A stretch of 21,068 nt of DNA, from positions 1-21,068 of the forward strand of contig JAYEHK010000046.1 in NCBI GenBank assembly GCA_034659475.1. The letters run 5' to 3'. The notes under the pieces were generated by a model, which was given only the letters and a program-made list of their open reading frames with translations, was not told the DNA's origin and searched no databases. Positions 1 to 6,952 of the stretch are shown one piece after another (the stretch's first letter is position 1; every line of letters begins with the position of its first letter). Both the position numbers and the translations under genes were made by a program. This DNA is from JAYEHK01 sp034659475. Lineage in GTDB: Bacteria > Bacillota > Syntrophomonadia > Syntrophomonadales > Syntrophomonadaceae.

Positions 1-2
1 AT

Positions 3-554
3 AACGGCTGGGTGATATTATTTGATGAAACCGAGCTCCTGGGACGACTGGGTAAAAAGGCCCGGCTTAAAGCTTATAAAAATATGGCTTCTTTTCTCTT
101 CCCCGAGCAATATTCAAGACTGGAATCGACTTTCACCATGTTTGCTCTGGGGGCGTCCTATGTGGAGGATGTAGTGGAGTCTAAGCATGATTTTGAAAAC
201 ATGGCTACAGTCTATGTGGATCGCGCTGAACGAGAACCAATTGAAAAGATTCTCAACCATATTACAGCAGCGCCACAGCTTAAGCCCTTGAGCCAGGATG
301 AAATTCTGGGGGTTCTGGAACAAGTGCAGGGGTTTCATGGTCGGGCCTACGGATGGTCGCCGCAGCTGGATGTACGTGAAGTGCTTAAGGCTACCGAAAC
401 CCAGGGCTATCTATTGAGAACCCGAATCCGTGCCGCAGTGGAATTCCTGGATCAGCTGTATCAGTATGGGCAGGCCGGCAATATTCAAATCAACGCCCTG
501 GGAGAGCCGCAGTACCTGGAAGATGATTTGCCCTCTCTGGATGAATGTGTATAG
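3..554 (+). CDS. C-terminal part of a P-loop ATPase, BrxD/DUF2791-like (5' end outside window)
   Basis: The reading frame is open to the window edge (residues Asn-Gly-Trp precede the GTG at 12), so this is the 3' end of a longer gene. The first visible residues, WVILFDE, match a Walker B strand (four hydrophobics then Asp-Glu), so the Walker A half must lie upstream. After it come a helical region with SYVEDVVESKHDFENM and a basic C-terminal helix (RTRIRAAVEFLDQLYQYG). This layout resembles the DUF2791 P-loop ATPases, which include BrxD of BREX phage-defence systems; that assignment is from memory of the family and is moderate. It is the only plus-strand gene in the window, and no partner defence gene follows it. 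It could be another AAA-like ATPase of a defence or mobile island. Confidence 0.6.
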   Translation, partial: NGWVILFDETELLGRLGKKARLKAYKNMASFLFPEQYSRLESTFTMFALGASYVEDVVESKHDFENMATVYVDRAEREPIEKILNHITAAPQLKPLSQDEILGVLEQVQGFHGRAYGWSPQLDVREVLKATETQGYLLRTRIRAAVEFLDQLYQYGQAGNIQINALGEPQYLEDDLPSLDECV

Positions 555-679
555 GGAGTAACTCGTACCAGGCGCCTAACTTTCTCAGCTCACTTATAAC
601 CAACCGTTGCCAGAGGACTGGTACCCCGCCATAAATTACAGGGACCCATAGCGAACTATCAAGTGGGGTACCACTTTTC

Positions 680-1031
680 CTATCCCAGCTTCGGAACCGG
701 TATATGCAACAGCCGCATGATCTCTTTTTGTGTCTCGTACACCCTTTCGGCGATAAACTCACAGAACAGACTAGGATCGCCTCGTGTCAGCGGTCAATCT
801 TCTACCGGGGCTTTCCATTGCTCCTTGGGATTTATCCACCATATCCTGCTCAACAATGAATAAGCTGAGCTCGTCAATATGAACACCATTTTTCTTGAGG
901 TCCCGGTTTATTGGTTCTTCATAGAAGACAGGAGCCCAACTTTTTTCTAGCATTTTAGCAATACTTGGTTTCATTGTCCGGTAATGCTTGAAGAGGTCAT
1001 CCTGTAAGGGGGTATCATTTTTTCTAAACAT
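680..1031 (-). pseudogene. broken transposase-like remnant, frameshifted
   Basis: The ATG at 1031 opens a frame whose first ~38 residues (MFRKNDTPLQDDLF, then a KMLEKSWAPVFYEE stretch) resemble the N-terminus of IS1182-type DDE transposases, which are normally about 450-550 residues. The similarity stops abruptly, and the frame continues with unrelated sequence (DELSLFIVEQDMVDKSQG) to a stop at 771. In another frame, 793 to 680 encodes a protein-like tail (FCEFIAERVYETQKEIMRLL, ending PVPKLG), as if a single shift near 771-795 split one gene. No DDE catalytic residues are present. I read it as a transposase 5' end fused by deletion to the end of an unrelated minus-strand gene. The transposase assignment is moderate and the tail is unidentified. 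Confidence 0.45.
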
Positions 1032-1154
1032 ATTTAAAATACCGTCTAAATTTTTATTTACAGTTAAATATCTGTGTTTATCTCTTTATAGTTTCGACAT
1101 TCACAGCTATTTATCCTGCTAATCTAAGAAATTTTAGGGGTTTTTGCAGGGGAA
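1032..1154. other. AT-rich stretch upstream of the transposase remnant
   Basis: No gene. It would hold the promoter side of the remnant and, if that was an insertion sequence, its outer end. The segment near 1110-1150 (CTAAGAAATTTTAGGGGTTT) contains a short inverted repeat, AAATTT. I cannot identify a matching second terminal repeat near 555-680. Confidence 0.3.
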
Positions 1155-1434
1155 ACCACCATGTCCGCAGGACACAACCACCGATAAAAATTAGCGTGTA
1201 ACCGGGAAAGGGAACAATTTTAACGCATCCTGCGGATACCACACCTTACAGGTGCAACTGATGTTCCCTTCGGTCACTTTCAAAATGACGCTTACTCCCT
1301 TAGGTCGTGGTTTAGGACGCTGATACACGCAGATTACTGCTAATTATCGCTGTTTAAAATAATTTAAAAAAAGAACAGTGTAAATCAGCGGTAATCTGCG
1401 AACATCAGCGTTTTCGATTCCTATTGTCTTACTA
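1155..1434. repeat. intergenic repeat family, copy A, interrupted by about 94 bp
   Basis: Starts with the family's left module (ACCACCATGTCCGCAGGACA, then CAACCACC and AAAATTAGCG) and the GGGAACAATTTTAACGC lead-in. It is then broken at 1227. The core resumes at about 1317 with CGCTGATACACGCAG and runs through the spacer, the right arm (CAGCGGTAATC...CATCAGCG) and the right end CCTATTGTCTTACTAG. The foreign segment is flanked by ACGC on both sides (1223-1226 and 1317-1320). Confidence 0.8.
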
Positions 1435-1474
1435 GTATATCAGCGTGAGTCTTAAATTCAACCTATTTTCTTAC

Positions 1475-1666
1475 TAACCACCCATGGCCGCGAGCCACAA
1501 CCACCAATGAAAATTAGCGTGCAACTGGGGAAGGGAACGATTTTAACACAGATTTACGCTGATTACCGCAGATGAACGCTGTTTTATATATTATAAAAAA
1601 AGAACAGCGTAAATCAGCGGTAATCAGCGATCATCAGCGTTTTCGGTTCCTATTTTCTAATTAACC
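1475..1666. repeat. intergenic repeat family, copy B (most complete)
   Basis: Left module CCATGGCCGCGAGCCACAAC, then GAAAATTAGCGTGCAAC, GGGGAAGGGAACGATTTTAA, and a core of 10-base units (CGCTGATTAC, CGCAGATGAA, CGCTG). An AT-rich spacer with a run of A follows. The right arm AACAGCG...AATCAGCG...CATCAGCG pairs with the left arm. The right end is TATTTTCTAATTAACC. A short extra right-end fragment at about 1440-1474 separates it from copy A. Confidence 0.85.
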
Positions 1667-1959
1667 ATTTTTTCATCTTGGAAGGATCTTATGGTATCTG
1701 CAAAGAAATGACATGTAGGTTAAGTATGCAATTTCCCCGCAACATGACATGATAAATTCCCGTATTACTCATTTGTCTCCGCTGTCTTGCCATGTAAACA
1801 TCCTTTTTATTTCCATTATATCAAAAAATATGAAAACAGGTAAAAGAACCGTCCTCGTGCCTGGTGGAACAGAAAGTAGTGACTGATTGAAAAATGGCAT
1901 TCCCGGTGCATCACCGGTTTGCGGGGTTTTCATCGGAAAGTTGGGCTAAAAATGGGCAT
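1667..1959. other. non-coding stretch
   Basis: I see no gene here. The only structure is a perfect six-pair hairpin at 1903-1917 (CCGGTG, loop CAT, CACCGG) without a clear T-tract. The text AGAACCGTCC at about 1846 looks like the ends of REP-type elements, but one short match is not enough to call one. Confidence 0.4.
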
Positions 1960-1987
1960 AAAAAAAGCACCTGTTATTAGCAGATGC
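1960..1987 (-). terminator. rho-independent terminator after fic
   Basis: Read on the minus strand: GCATCTG, loop CTAATAA, CAGGTGC (seven pairs, one of them G-T), then seven T (1966-1960). It lies 26 bases past the fic stop codon. Confidence 0.85.
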
Positions 1988-2012
1988 ATTCATATTATCA
2001 ATATCAGACTAT

Positions 2013-2630
2013 TTATTTGTTTTCAATCACCTTAAAAACACAAGCACTCAACTGTCCATAGTCTTTATAAACAGCAGCAATTGTTGCATTCAATAGAATT
2101 TCCTTATCAATCAATGACCAATTTATAATATGCCCCGAATACGATGCCAATTGCCGCATAAACTCCCTAATGCTGCGGCCATTACCTTCTCTAAATGGGT
2201 GTATCATATTAATTTCGGCCATGTAATAGGCTGCTTTTCCAGCAAACTCTTCTGCTGATATTCCTCTTAAATACCCGTCATTTTTCAACTCTTTTAATAT
2301 TTTTCCTAAATTATCTTCAATAAATTCGCTTTTGCAAAAGTCTGTAGAACCTTTTGATATATTTTCAACTCTATATTTACCAGCGAATGGATAGATATCC
2401 TGAAAGATGTATTTGTGTATCCTCTTTAAATGAGTCCTTCCAAATTTGCCTTTAACAATGTGCTCAATTTCTAATTCATATTGTCTAATAATTGTTACAT
2501 CCGCTTCATACTCATCCAACGCTTTGGCATCTGTGATGTTTTCTTTGTTAATTAAAAAATCAGTTCCAGGATAGCAATATACCGATTGACCTGTTTCTGC
2601 ACGATCATATTTCGAAAAGCCGCTTCCCAT
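2013..2630 (-). CDS. fic: Fic-domain adenylyltransferase toxin (class I, VbhT/FicT-like)
   Basis: Fic enzymes transfer AMP from ATP to hydroxyl groups of target proteins; in the known VbhT and FicT class the targets are DNA gyrase and topoisomerase IV. The signature HPFREGNGR is complete at residues 144-152, with catalytic His144, the anion-binding loop and the ATP-binding Arg. The family's FAGKYR 'flap' segment sits at residues 82-87. Length (205 aa) fits a stand-alone Fic domain. A TTG at 2642 would add four residues. I prefer the ATG at 2630, because the antitoxin stop (TAG, 2634-2632) is followed by T and then this ATG, a typical translational coupling. The enzyme lacks an internal inhibitory helix; the inhibitor is encoded by the gene just upstream. 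The DNA is visibly more AT-rich than the redox genes, which suggests acquisition. Confidence 0.93.
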   Translation of the reverse strand: MGSGFSKYDRAETGQSVYCYPGTDFLINKENITDAKALDEYEADVTIIRQYELEIEHIVKGKFGRTHLKRIHKYIFQDIYPFAGKYRVENISKGSTDFCKSEFIEDNLGKILKELKNDGYLRGISAEEFAGKAAYYMAEINMIHPFREGNGRSIREFMRQLASYSGHIINWSLIDKEILLNATIAAVYKDYGQLSACVFKVIENK

Positions 2631-2631
2631 A

Positions 2632-2823
2632 CTATCGGCCAAATTTTGAAGTATGCTTTGCCTTTATCTTTGCAATAGCATCCTGACTGCTAATTTTACC
2701 TTCAAGATAGTACTGCCCAACTTTCTGAGCATACGCGCTTGGCTTTAATCCTTCAAAATCCATTGATGCTTTCACGCTGGAAGCTACTCTGCTATTTACA
2801 ACAGTGGAAGCTTTCGTTTTCAC
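2632..2823 (-). CDS. VbhA-type antitoxin of the Fic toxin
   Basis: A small protein whose helix blocks the ATP site of its partner Fic enzyme. The class I inhibitory motif (S/T)xxxE(G/N) is present as SMDFEG at residues 20-25 of the chosen start. It is followed by the usual second half of VbhA-like antitoxins (GQYYLEGKISSQDAIAKIKA). Two GTG starts are possible. The one at 2832 is inside the ribosome site (AAGGGG touches it), while the one at 2823 has AAGGGG at an ideal 8-base distance, so I choose 2823 (63 aa). It precedes fic in the same operon with near-contiguous coding, the usual antitoxin-toxin order. Confidence 0.88.
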   Translation of the reverse strand: MKTKASTVVNSRVASSVKASMDFEGLKPSAYAQKVGQYYLEGKISSQDAIAKIKAKHTSKFGR

Positions 2824-2843
2824 AAATATCACCCCTTGATATT

Positions 2844-2873
2844 ATTATACTCAAAATTTGATTAGATAGACAA
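2844..2873 (-). promoter_or_regulatory. sigma-A-type promoter of the antitoxin-fic operon
   Basis: Minus strand -35 TTGTCT (2873-2868), 18-base spacer, -10 TATAAT (2849-2844). Transcription would start about 2837, giving a very short leader that still contains the AAGGGG ribosome site. Confidence 0.7.
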
Positions 2874-2987
2874 AGATAGTTTTATTCTTCTACAACACCA
2901 GTATTCCACGCTCATCATAATTCTTCAATTACTTAAAATGCAGTGGGCAAATCTTATCATCGCAAAAATAACCCGCCAGAAAACGAT

Positions 2988-3022
2988 AAAAGCCGCTCCG
3001 CCAAAACGCAGAAACGGCTTTA
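2988..3022 (-). terminator. hairpin terminator after tRNA-Leu
   Basis: AAAGCCG pairs with CGGCTTT, with an inner TCTGC/GGCGGA partial stem, followed on the minus strand by TTTTATC. It is 73 bases past the tRNA 3' end. The T-tract is short, so efficiency is uncertain. Confidence 0.6.
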
Positions 3023-3094
3023 TTACTAGACTTTCAAGAAAAACAAAAACCATCTCCCTATAGAATCTTTTCTATCAATAGATGGTAGTTAATA

Positions 3095-3180
3095 TGGTGT
3101 CGGGAAGGGGACTTGAACCCCTACGCCGCAAAGCATACGCCCCTCAAACGTACGTGTCTGCCTGTTCCACCACCCCGACA
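3095..3180 (-). tRNA. tRNA-Leu, anticodon GAG
   Basis: Read on the minus strand, the acceptor arm TGTCGGG pairs with CCCGACA and is followed by an encoded CCA (3097-3095). The D-arm has GTGGTGGAACAGGCAGACAC, typical of leucine tRNAs. The anticodon stem TACGT/GCGTA closes a seven-base loop TTGAGGG, giving anticodon GAG (codons CTC/CTT). There is a variable arm (TGCTTTGCGGC region) and a T-arm, GGGGTTCAAGTCCCC. The long variable arm marks a class II tRNA, consistent with Leu. Confidence 0.93.
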
Positions 3181-3244
3181 TTTTAGATTGACTCACTGTT
3201 CATATAGAAATAATAATGAGAGAGATTTCTACCCGACAATGGAC

Positions 3245-3273
3245 ATTATACAACAGCGCGGGAAACGTGTCAA
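3245..3273 (-). promoter_or_regulatory. promoter of tRNA-Leu
   Basis: Perfect minus-strand TTGACA (3273-3268), 17-base spacer, TATAAT (3250-3245). It lies 64 bases before the tRNA 5' end, as expected for a strong stable-RNA promoter. Confidence 0.85.
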
Positions 3274-3308
3274 TTCCTTAAAATTGGGGTCGGCTTTATT
3301 TTAGTCCT

Positions 3309-4967
3309 TTAAATCTTTTGGGCATCCGAACTATTCTCAGGAGCCTTGCCAGGCTTGGAAACATCGATGTCTGGTTTGGCGAGTTCGACCTGGTACCAGT
3401 CGATCATTTCCATGCAATCGATGTTGAGATTACGGACATTCTGGCTGACAAGTTTGCAGCCTTTCTTCTGGAAGAGGAAAACACAGGGGGCATCATCGAT
3501 GATGATCTGCTCTGCGCGCTGCATGAGTTTGATTCTTTCCTCGGGGCTGCGGTATTCGGCGCGTGAGGCATCGAGGATTCGATCCACCTGAGGATTACGA
3601 TATCCCATCAGATTGCTGACCCCCACTTTGGAGCTATGAAATAGGCTGAACAGATAGTTATCCGCATCGGGATAATCAGCAACCCATCCCAGCCGGAAAA
3701 AGCTTACACTCATGTTGCTGAGGTGTTTTTTGTAGACATCCCACTCTTCCTCCTGAACCTCTACCACAACACCAATTTCGCCCAGCTGCCTGACGACTTC
3801 GGCAACGATTTGCTGGTGACCAACCCCACTGTTATAGGTCAGGGTGAGGGGCTTCAATCCCTGCCCACCGGGATACCCTGCTTCTGCCAGCAGGTCTTCG
3901 GCCTTTTCTTTATTATAATGATAGCCCATGATCTGTTGATTAAAGCCAACGGTTCCCTCCGGAATAACACCGCGGGCAGCCTGGTAACCACCGCCCAGGA
4001 TTTTCTTTATCATCGTCTCACGATCAATGGCATAGTTAATCGCGCGTCGCAGCATGTAATTATTCACAAACGGTTCGCGATTCAGGTTAAATCCCAGCCA
4101 GTAAACCTCCATAATCGGTTTTTCGATCAATTGCTGTTTGTACTTCGGATCAGACACCAAGCTGGTAATCTGTTGGGAAGGAATTTCATCGAGATAATCA
4201 AGCTTTTCACTATAATAGGCGTTTAACGCGTCGCTCCCCCCCTGAAAACTCTGAACATGAATAGCAGTCAGTTTCGATAGGCCACGATGATATTGCTCAT
4301 TTCGAATGAGCATCATAGAATTGTCCATTTTTTGCTGTAAAACGTACGGTCCGGTGCCTGCGCCCAGTTCGGTGCCCTCGCTTTCGTCCATCACCCAGAA
4401 CATCGCGTTGGTTAAAACATACGCAAAGGCAGCGTGTGGCTCTTTGAATTCAATTTTTAAGGTCTTATCATTGATGGCTTTGATCCCTGTAATCTCTTGC
4501 GTTTTCCCGTTCAGACGTTCTTCGGCTCCGACAATGGGAAGAAACATACTGATATTTGACCATTCTTTGGTGACCATAAAGTTCTTTTCCCATGATGCCT
4601 TAACCAGTGATGCCGTTACCTTTTTGCCATTACTAAATGCAGCCTCTTTTAGGTAAAGGGTCATACTTTTCCCATCGGGCGCGTATTTCCATGATTTAGC
4701 CAGAAAGGGTTGGATGGTCGTGGATTCTTGATCATAGGTCAGCAGTCCCTCATAGAGAGCACTGGCCATTACTCGCTCACTGTGATGACTCATGAGTGCA
4801 GGATGCAGGGTCGTTATGTCCCCAACCACGCCGACATTGAGTGGCCGGGTATCTAGACTGGCAGTATATACGGCCTGTCTATATTGATGGAATGAAAAAA
4901 CACCGAATCCCAGCATGATCAATACAAACAAACTAAAGATCCATCGATTTTGATTCCGTTTTCGCAA
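3309..4967 (-). CDS. ABC-type peptide/nickel family solute-binding protein, membrane-anchored
   Basis: A 552-residue family 5 extracellular binding protein (OppA/DppA/NikA type), which captures peptides or similar ligands outside the membrane. Family features: GDITTLHPAL near the N-terminus, ALYEGLLTYD, AKSWKYAPDGKSMTLYLKEA, RRAINYAIDRETM, and the C-terminal region with LGWVADYPDADNY. Residues 9-27 form one hydrophobic segment after RKRNQNR with no lipobox cysteine, so it is probably held by an uncleaved anchor rather than lipid. The TTG start at 4967 is set by AAGGAGG eight bases upstream. No permease or ATPase gene is near. It sits 143 bases downstream of the sigma-54 activator on the same strand, so it may be a sensor component or share a transporter encoded elsewhere. 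The ligand cannot be told from sequence. Confidence 0.88.
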   Translation of the reverse strand: MRKRNQNRWIFSLFVLIMLGFGVFSFHQYRQAVYTASLDTRPLNVGVVGDITTLHPALMSHHSERVMASALYEGLLTYDQESTTIQPFLAKSWKYAPDGKSMTLYLKEAAFSNGKKVTASLVKASWEKNFMVTKEWSNISMFLPIVGAEERLNGKTQEITGIKAINDKTLKIEFKEPHAAFAYVLTNAMFWVMDESEGTELGAGTGPYVLQQKMDNSMMLIRNEQYHRGLSKLTAIHVQSFQGGSDALNAYYSEKLDYLDEIPSQQITSLVSDPKYKQQLIEKPIMEVYWLGFNLNREPFVNNYMLRRAINYAIDRETMIKKILGGGYQAARGVIPEGTVGFNQQIMGYHYNKEKAEDLLAEAGYPGGQGLKPLTLTYNSGVGHQQIVAEVVRQLGEIGVVVEVQEEEWDVYKKHLSNMSVSFFRLGWVADYPDADNYLFSLFHSSKVGVSNLMGYRNPQVDRILDASRAEYRSPEERIKLMQRAEQIIIDDAPCVFLFQKKGCKLVSQNVRNLNIDCMEMIDWYQVELAKPDIDVSKPGKAPENSSDAQKI

Positions 4968-5110
4968 TGGCTACGCCTCCTTCGCTTCCATCTGTCTAAA
5001 AACATTCTATTAAGGAAATCCGCCATTCATTCCATTTATTTCCTCAGGCATTGTAAAAATATTCTTATCGGAAAGGCACTCATTGCTATTTCATCTGAAG
5101 GTTTTAGATA

Positions 5111-6478
5111 CTATTCAGTAATGTGGTATTGTTTAATCTTGCGATAAATGGTATTGCGGGACACACCCATTTCGCGTGATACTTTACTAATGTTGCCCCC
5201 ATATTTCAATAACAGCGACAGCACTAGTTTACGTTCTTCATCTGCAAATAAATGTTTTCTTTTCTCCCGTTCATCCATCAGTGATTTGATTTCAGGCAGG
5301 AATGGATCATAAGCTTCCTCTTCAGGATTTTGTGTTAGTAGTTCGGCAGGTAAATGTTTCAGGGTGATTACGCTTGCATTGGCGATACTCACCATTCGCT
5401 CCACAACATTTTGCAGCTCTCGAATGTTTCCTGGCCAATCATAGTCTCGCAAACAATCCAACACCCTGGGATCAACCTCTTCAATACGATAATCAGGTCT
5501 ATCACTAATCTCTCTTATAAACTGTGTAAAGAGAAGCTCAATATCATCTTTATGTTCTCTTAGAGGCGGCAACAGCACTGAAATTACGTTTAGTCGGTAA
5601 TACAGATCCAGTCGGAAGTTTCCTTTTTCCACTTCCTTTTTCAGGTTTTTGTTGCTGGCACAAATAATTCTGACATCCACCGGGATGACCTTATCGTCAC
5701 CAATGCGGGTAATTGCTTTTTCCTGTATTGCCCTCAGTAAAGATACCTGTTTACCCAGCGGCATTTCCCCAATTTCATCTAAAAATAACGTCCCTCCGGC
5801 TGCAAGCTCGAACTTGCCCGATTTACCGCCTCGTTTTGCTCCCGTAAACGCTCCATCTACGTATCCAAACAGTTCACTGCTCAGCAATTCTCTGGGAATC
5901 GCACCACAGTTTACTGGTACAAACGGTCCGTCTCGGCGTTCACTTTCATTATGAATGGCTTTGGCAAAGATTTCTTTCCCAGTTCCGCTTTCGCCTAACA
6001 GCAGGATATTGCTGGTTCCCGCCGCAGCCATTCGGGCCACCTGAATCGTATCAAGAAACTTTTTGTTCTGGCCAATAATTTTATCAAACGTGAAATAAGA
6101 CTGCAGCTTGTAATGGTTCCCCTGATTTTTTACTTTCCGCATGGAATCCAGAACAATGACAGCACCGGTGATCGCCCCTATCTGATCATAAACCGCTAAA
6201 GCCGACACCAGACAATGCACCGATCCCTTTTCGGTCTGAAATGCCATCTCAACATCGGTATACTTCTTACCGTTCACAAGCATATCTGTAATATTGAGTG
6301 ATTTATTTAACGTTTGATAGATGGAATTATAATCTACGTTTCCGGATAGCCCTCCCAGAATTTTTTCAGCCTCAGGGTTCATTTCCAGAAGACTACCCTG
6401 ATCATCCAGTAGAATCAGTCCCTTGGGAATACTCTGAAATAAACTACTCAGAAGATTGATGCTGGCTTTTCGGGTCAT
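5111..6478 (-). CDS. sigma-54-dependent transcriptional activator, PAS-AAA+-HTH
   Basis: A 455-residue enhancer-binding protein that uses ATP to open sigma-54 RNA polymerase promoters. N-terminus: a PAS-like sensor (residues ~10-110, with GLILLDDQGSLLEMNPEAEK) instead of a phosphorylated receiver domain. Central AAA+ domain: Walker A GESGTGKE at 162-169, the sigma-54 contact loop GAFTGA at 209-214, Walker B LFLDE at 231-235, and the later DVRIICASN and RLNVISVLLPPLREH segments. C-terminus: a Fis-type helix-turn-helix (GGNISKVSREMGVSRNTIYR). The ATG is preceded by GGGGGGAG four bases upstream. A sigma-54 promoter does occur in this window, before the AOR operon, and this protein is the obvious local candidate to act there; that link is inference. 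Confidence 0.95.
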   Translation of the reverse strand: MTRKASINLLSSLFQSIPKGLILLDDQGSLLEMNPEAEKILGGLSGNVDYNSIYQTLNKSLNITDMLVNGKKYTDVEMAFQTEKGSVHCLVSALAVYDQIGAITGAVIVLDSMRKVKNQGNHYKLQSYFTFDKIIGQNKKFLDTIQVARMAAAGTSNILLLGESGTGKEIFAKAIHNESERRDGPFVPVNCGAIPRELLSSELFGYVDGAFTGAKRGGKSGKFELAAGGTLFLDEIGEMPLGKQVSLLRAIQEKAITRIGDDKVIPVDVRIICASNKNLKKEVEKGNFRLDLYYRLNVISVLLPPLREHKDDIELLFTQFIREISDRPDYRIEEVDPRVLDCLRDYDWPGNIRELQNVVERMVSIANASVITLKHLPAELLTQNPEEEAYDPFLPEIKSLMDEREKRKHLFADEERKLVLSLLLKYGGNISKVSREMGVSRNTIYRKIKQYHITE

Positions 6479-6569
6479 CGCTCTCCCCCCCTGCTTCCGC
6501 TATCAAAAGAAAAACACAACAAAAAACCTGATGATACTACCCTCACTCAAAACATTCTTCTTACTATCC

Positions 6570-6757
6570 CCTCATACCCACACGACACAACGACCAATAA
6601 AAATGGGCAGGCACCCAGGATGGGAACGATTTTAACGCTGATTACCGCTGATTATCGCAGATTTACGCTGTTTTTTATATTTAAAAAAATTATCAGCGTT
6701 AATCAACGGACATCAGCGAAAATCTGCGTTCAAAAAATCCTATTTTCTAATTAACCC
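6570..6757. repeat. intergenic repeat family, copy C
   Basis: Same architecture as copy B: degenerate left module (ACACGACACAACGACC), AAAATGGGCAGGCACCC, GGGAACGATTTTAACGC. The core is CGCTGATTAC, CGCTGATTAT, CGCAGATTTA, CGCTG; then an A-rich spacer and a right arm with ATCAGCGTTAATCAACGGAC. It ends TATTTTCTAATTAACCC. Confidence 0.85.
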
Positions 6758-6766
6758 ACTTCAACG

Positions 6767-6798
6767 TTCCAACTGTCCAACTAACCAACTTTCCAACT
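6767..6798. repeat. 8-bp tandem repeat, four copies of NNCCAACT
   Basis: TTCCAACT, GTCCAACT, AACCAACT, TTCCAACT follow one another exactly, immediately after repeat copy C. No function is apparent. Confidence 0.8.
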
Positions 6799-6830
6799 AA
6801 TAATTCCGCTTATATACAACCTATTTTCTA

Positions 6831-6869
6831 ATTAAAATAAAATAAACAGGATCTAACAAGACCCTGTTT
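6831..6869 (-). terminator. rho-independent terminator after the NuoE/F/HydA-like genes
   Basis: Minus strand AAACAGG and CCTGTTT pair, with GTC/GAT extending the stem inward, followed by ATTTTATTTTAAT. It lies 84 bases beyond the last stop codon. Confidence 0.8.
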
Positions 6870-6952
6870 ACAGTTTAGCAATACATTGTATTTTTGGCTA
6901 TGTTTATTAAATCGTATAAGGATGTGTAAATGATTTATTTTTTGTATTTCTA

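Noticed and set aside
490..762. Minus-strand open frame of 90 codons overlapping the ATPase end
   Set aside because: It mostly shadows the ATPase, lacks a ribosome site and matches no family I know; the better coding signal there is the frame ending at 680.
1155..1666. CRISPR-like array
   Set aside because: Units are imperfect ~10-base motifs arranged as inverted arms without unique spacers; no cas genes.
1846..1860. AGAACCGTCC text resembling REP ends near IS200-type transposases
   Set aside because: One short match, no hairpin partner and no transposase; not enough to call.
3095..3180. tRNA-Leu 3' end as an integration site for the Fic operon
   Set aside because: No second copy of the tRNA 3' sequence is found in the left part of the window, and there is no integrase.
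4968..5110. Sigma-54-like site before the solute-binding protein gene
   Set aside because: TGG and GG pairs occur, but none has a GC ten bases after the GG.
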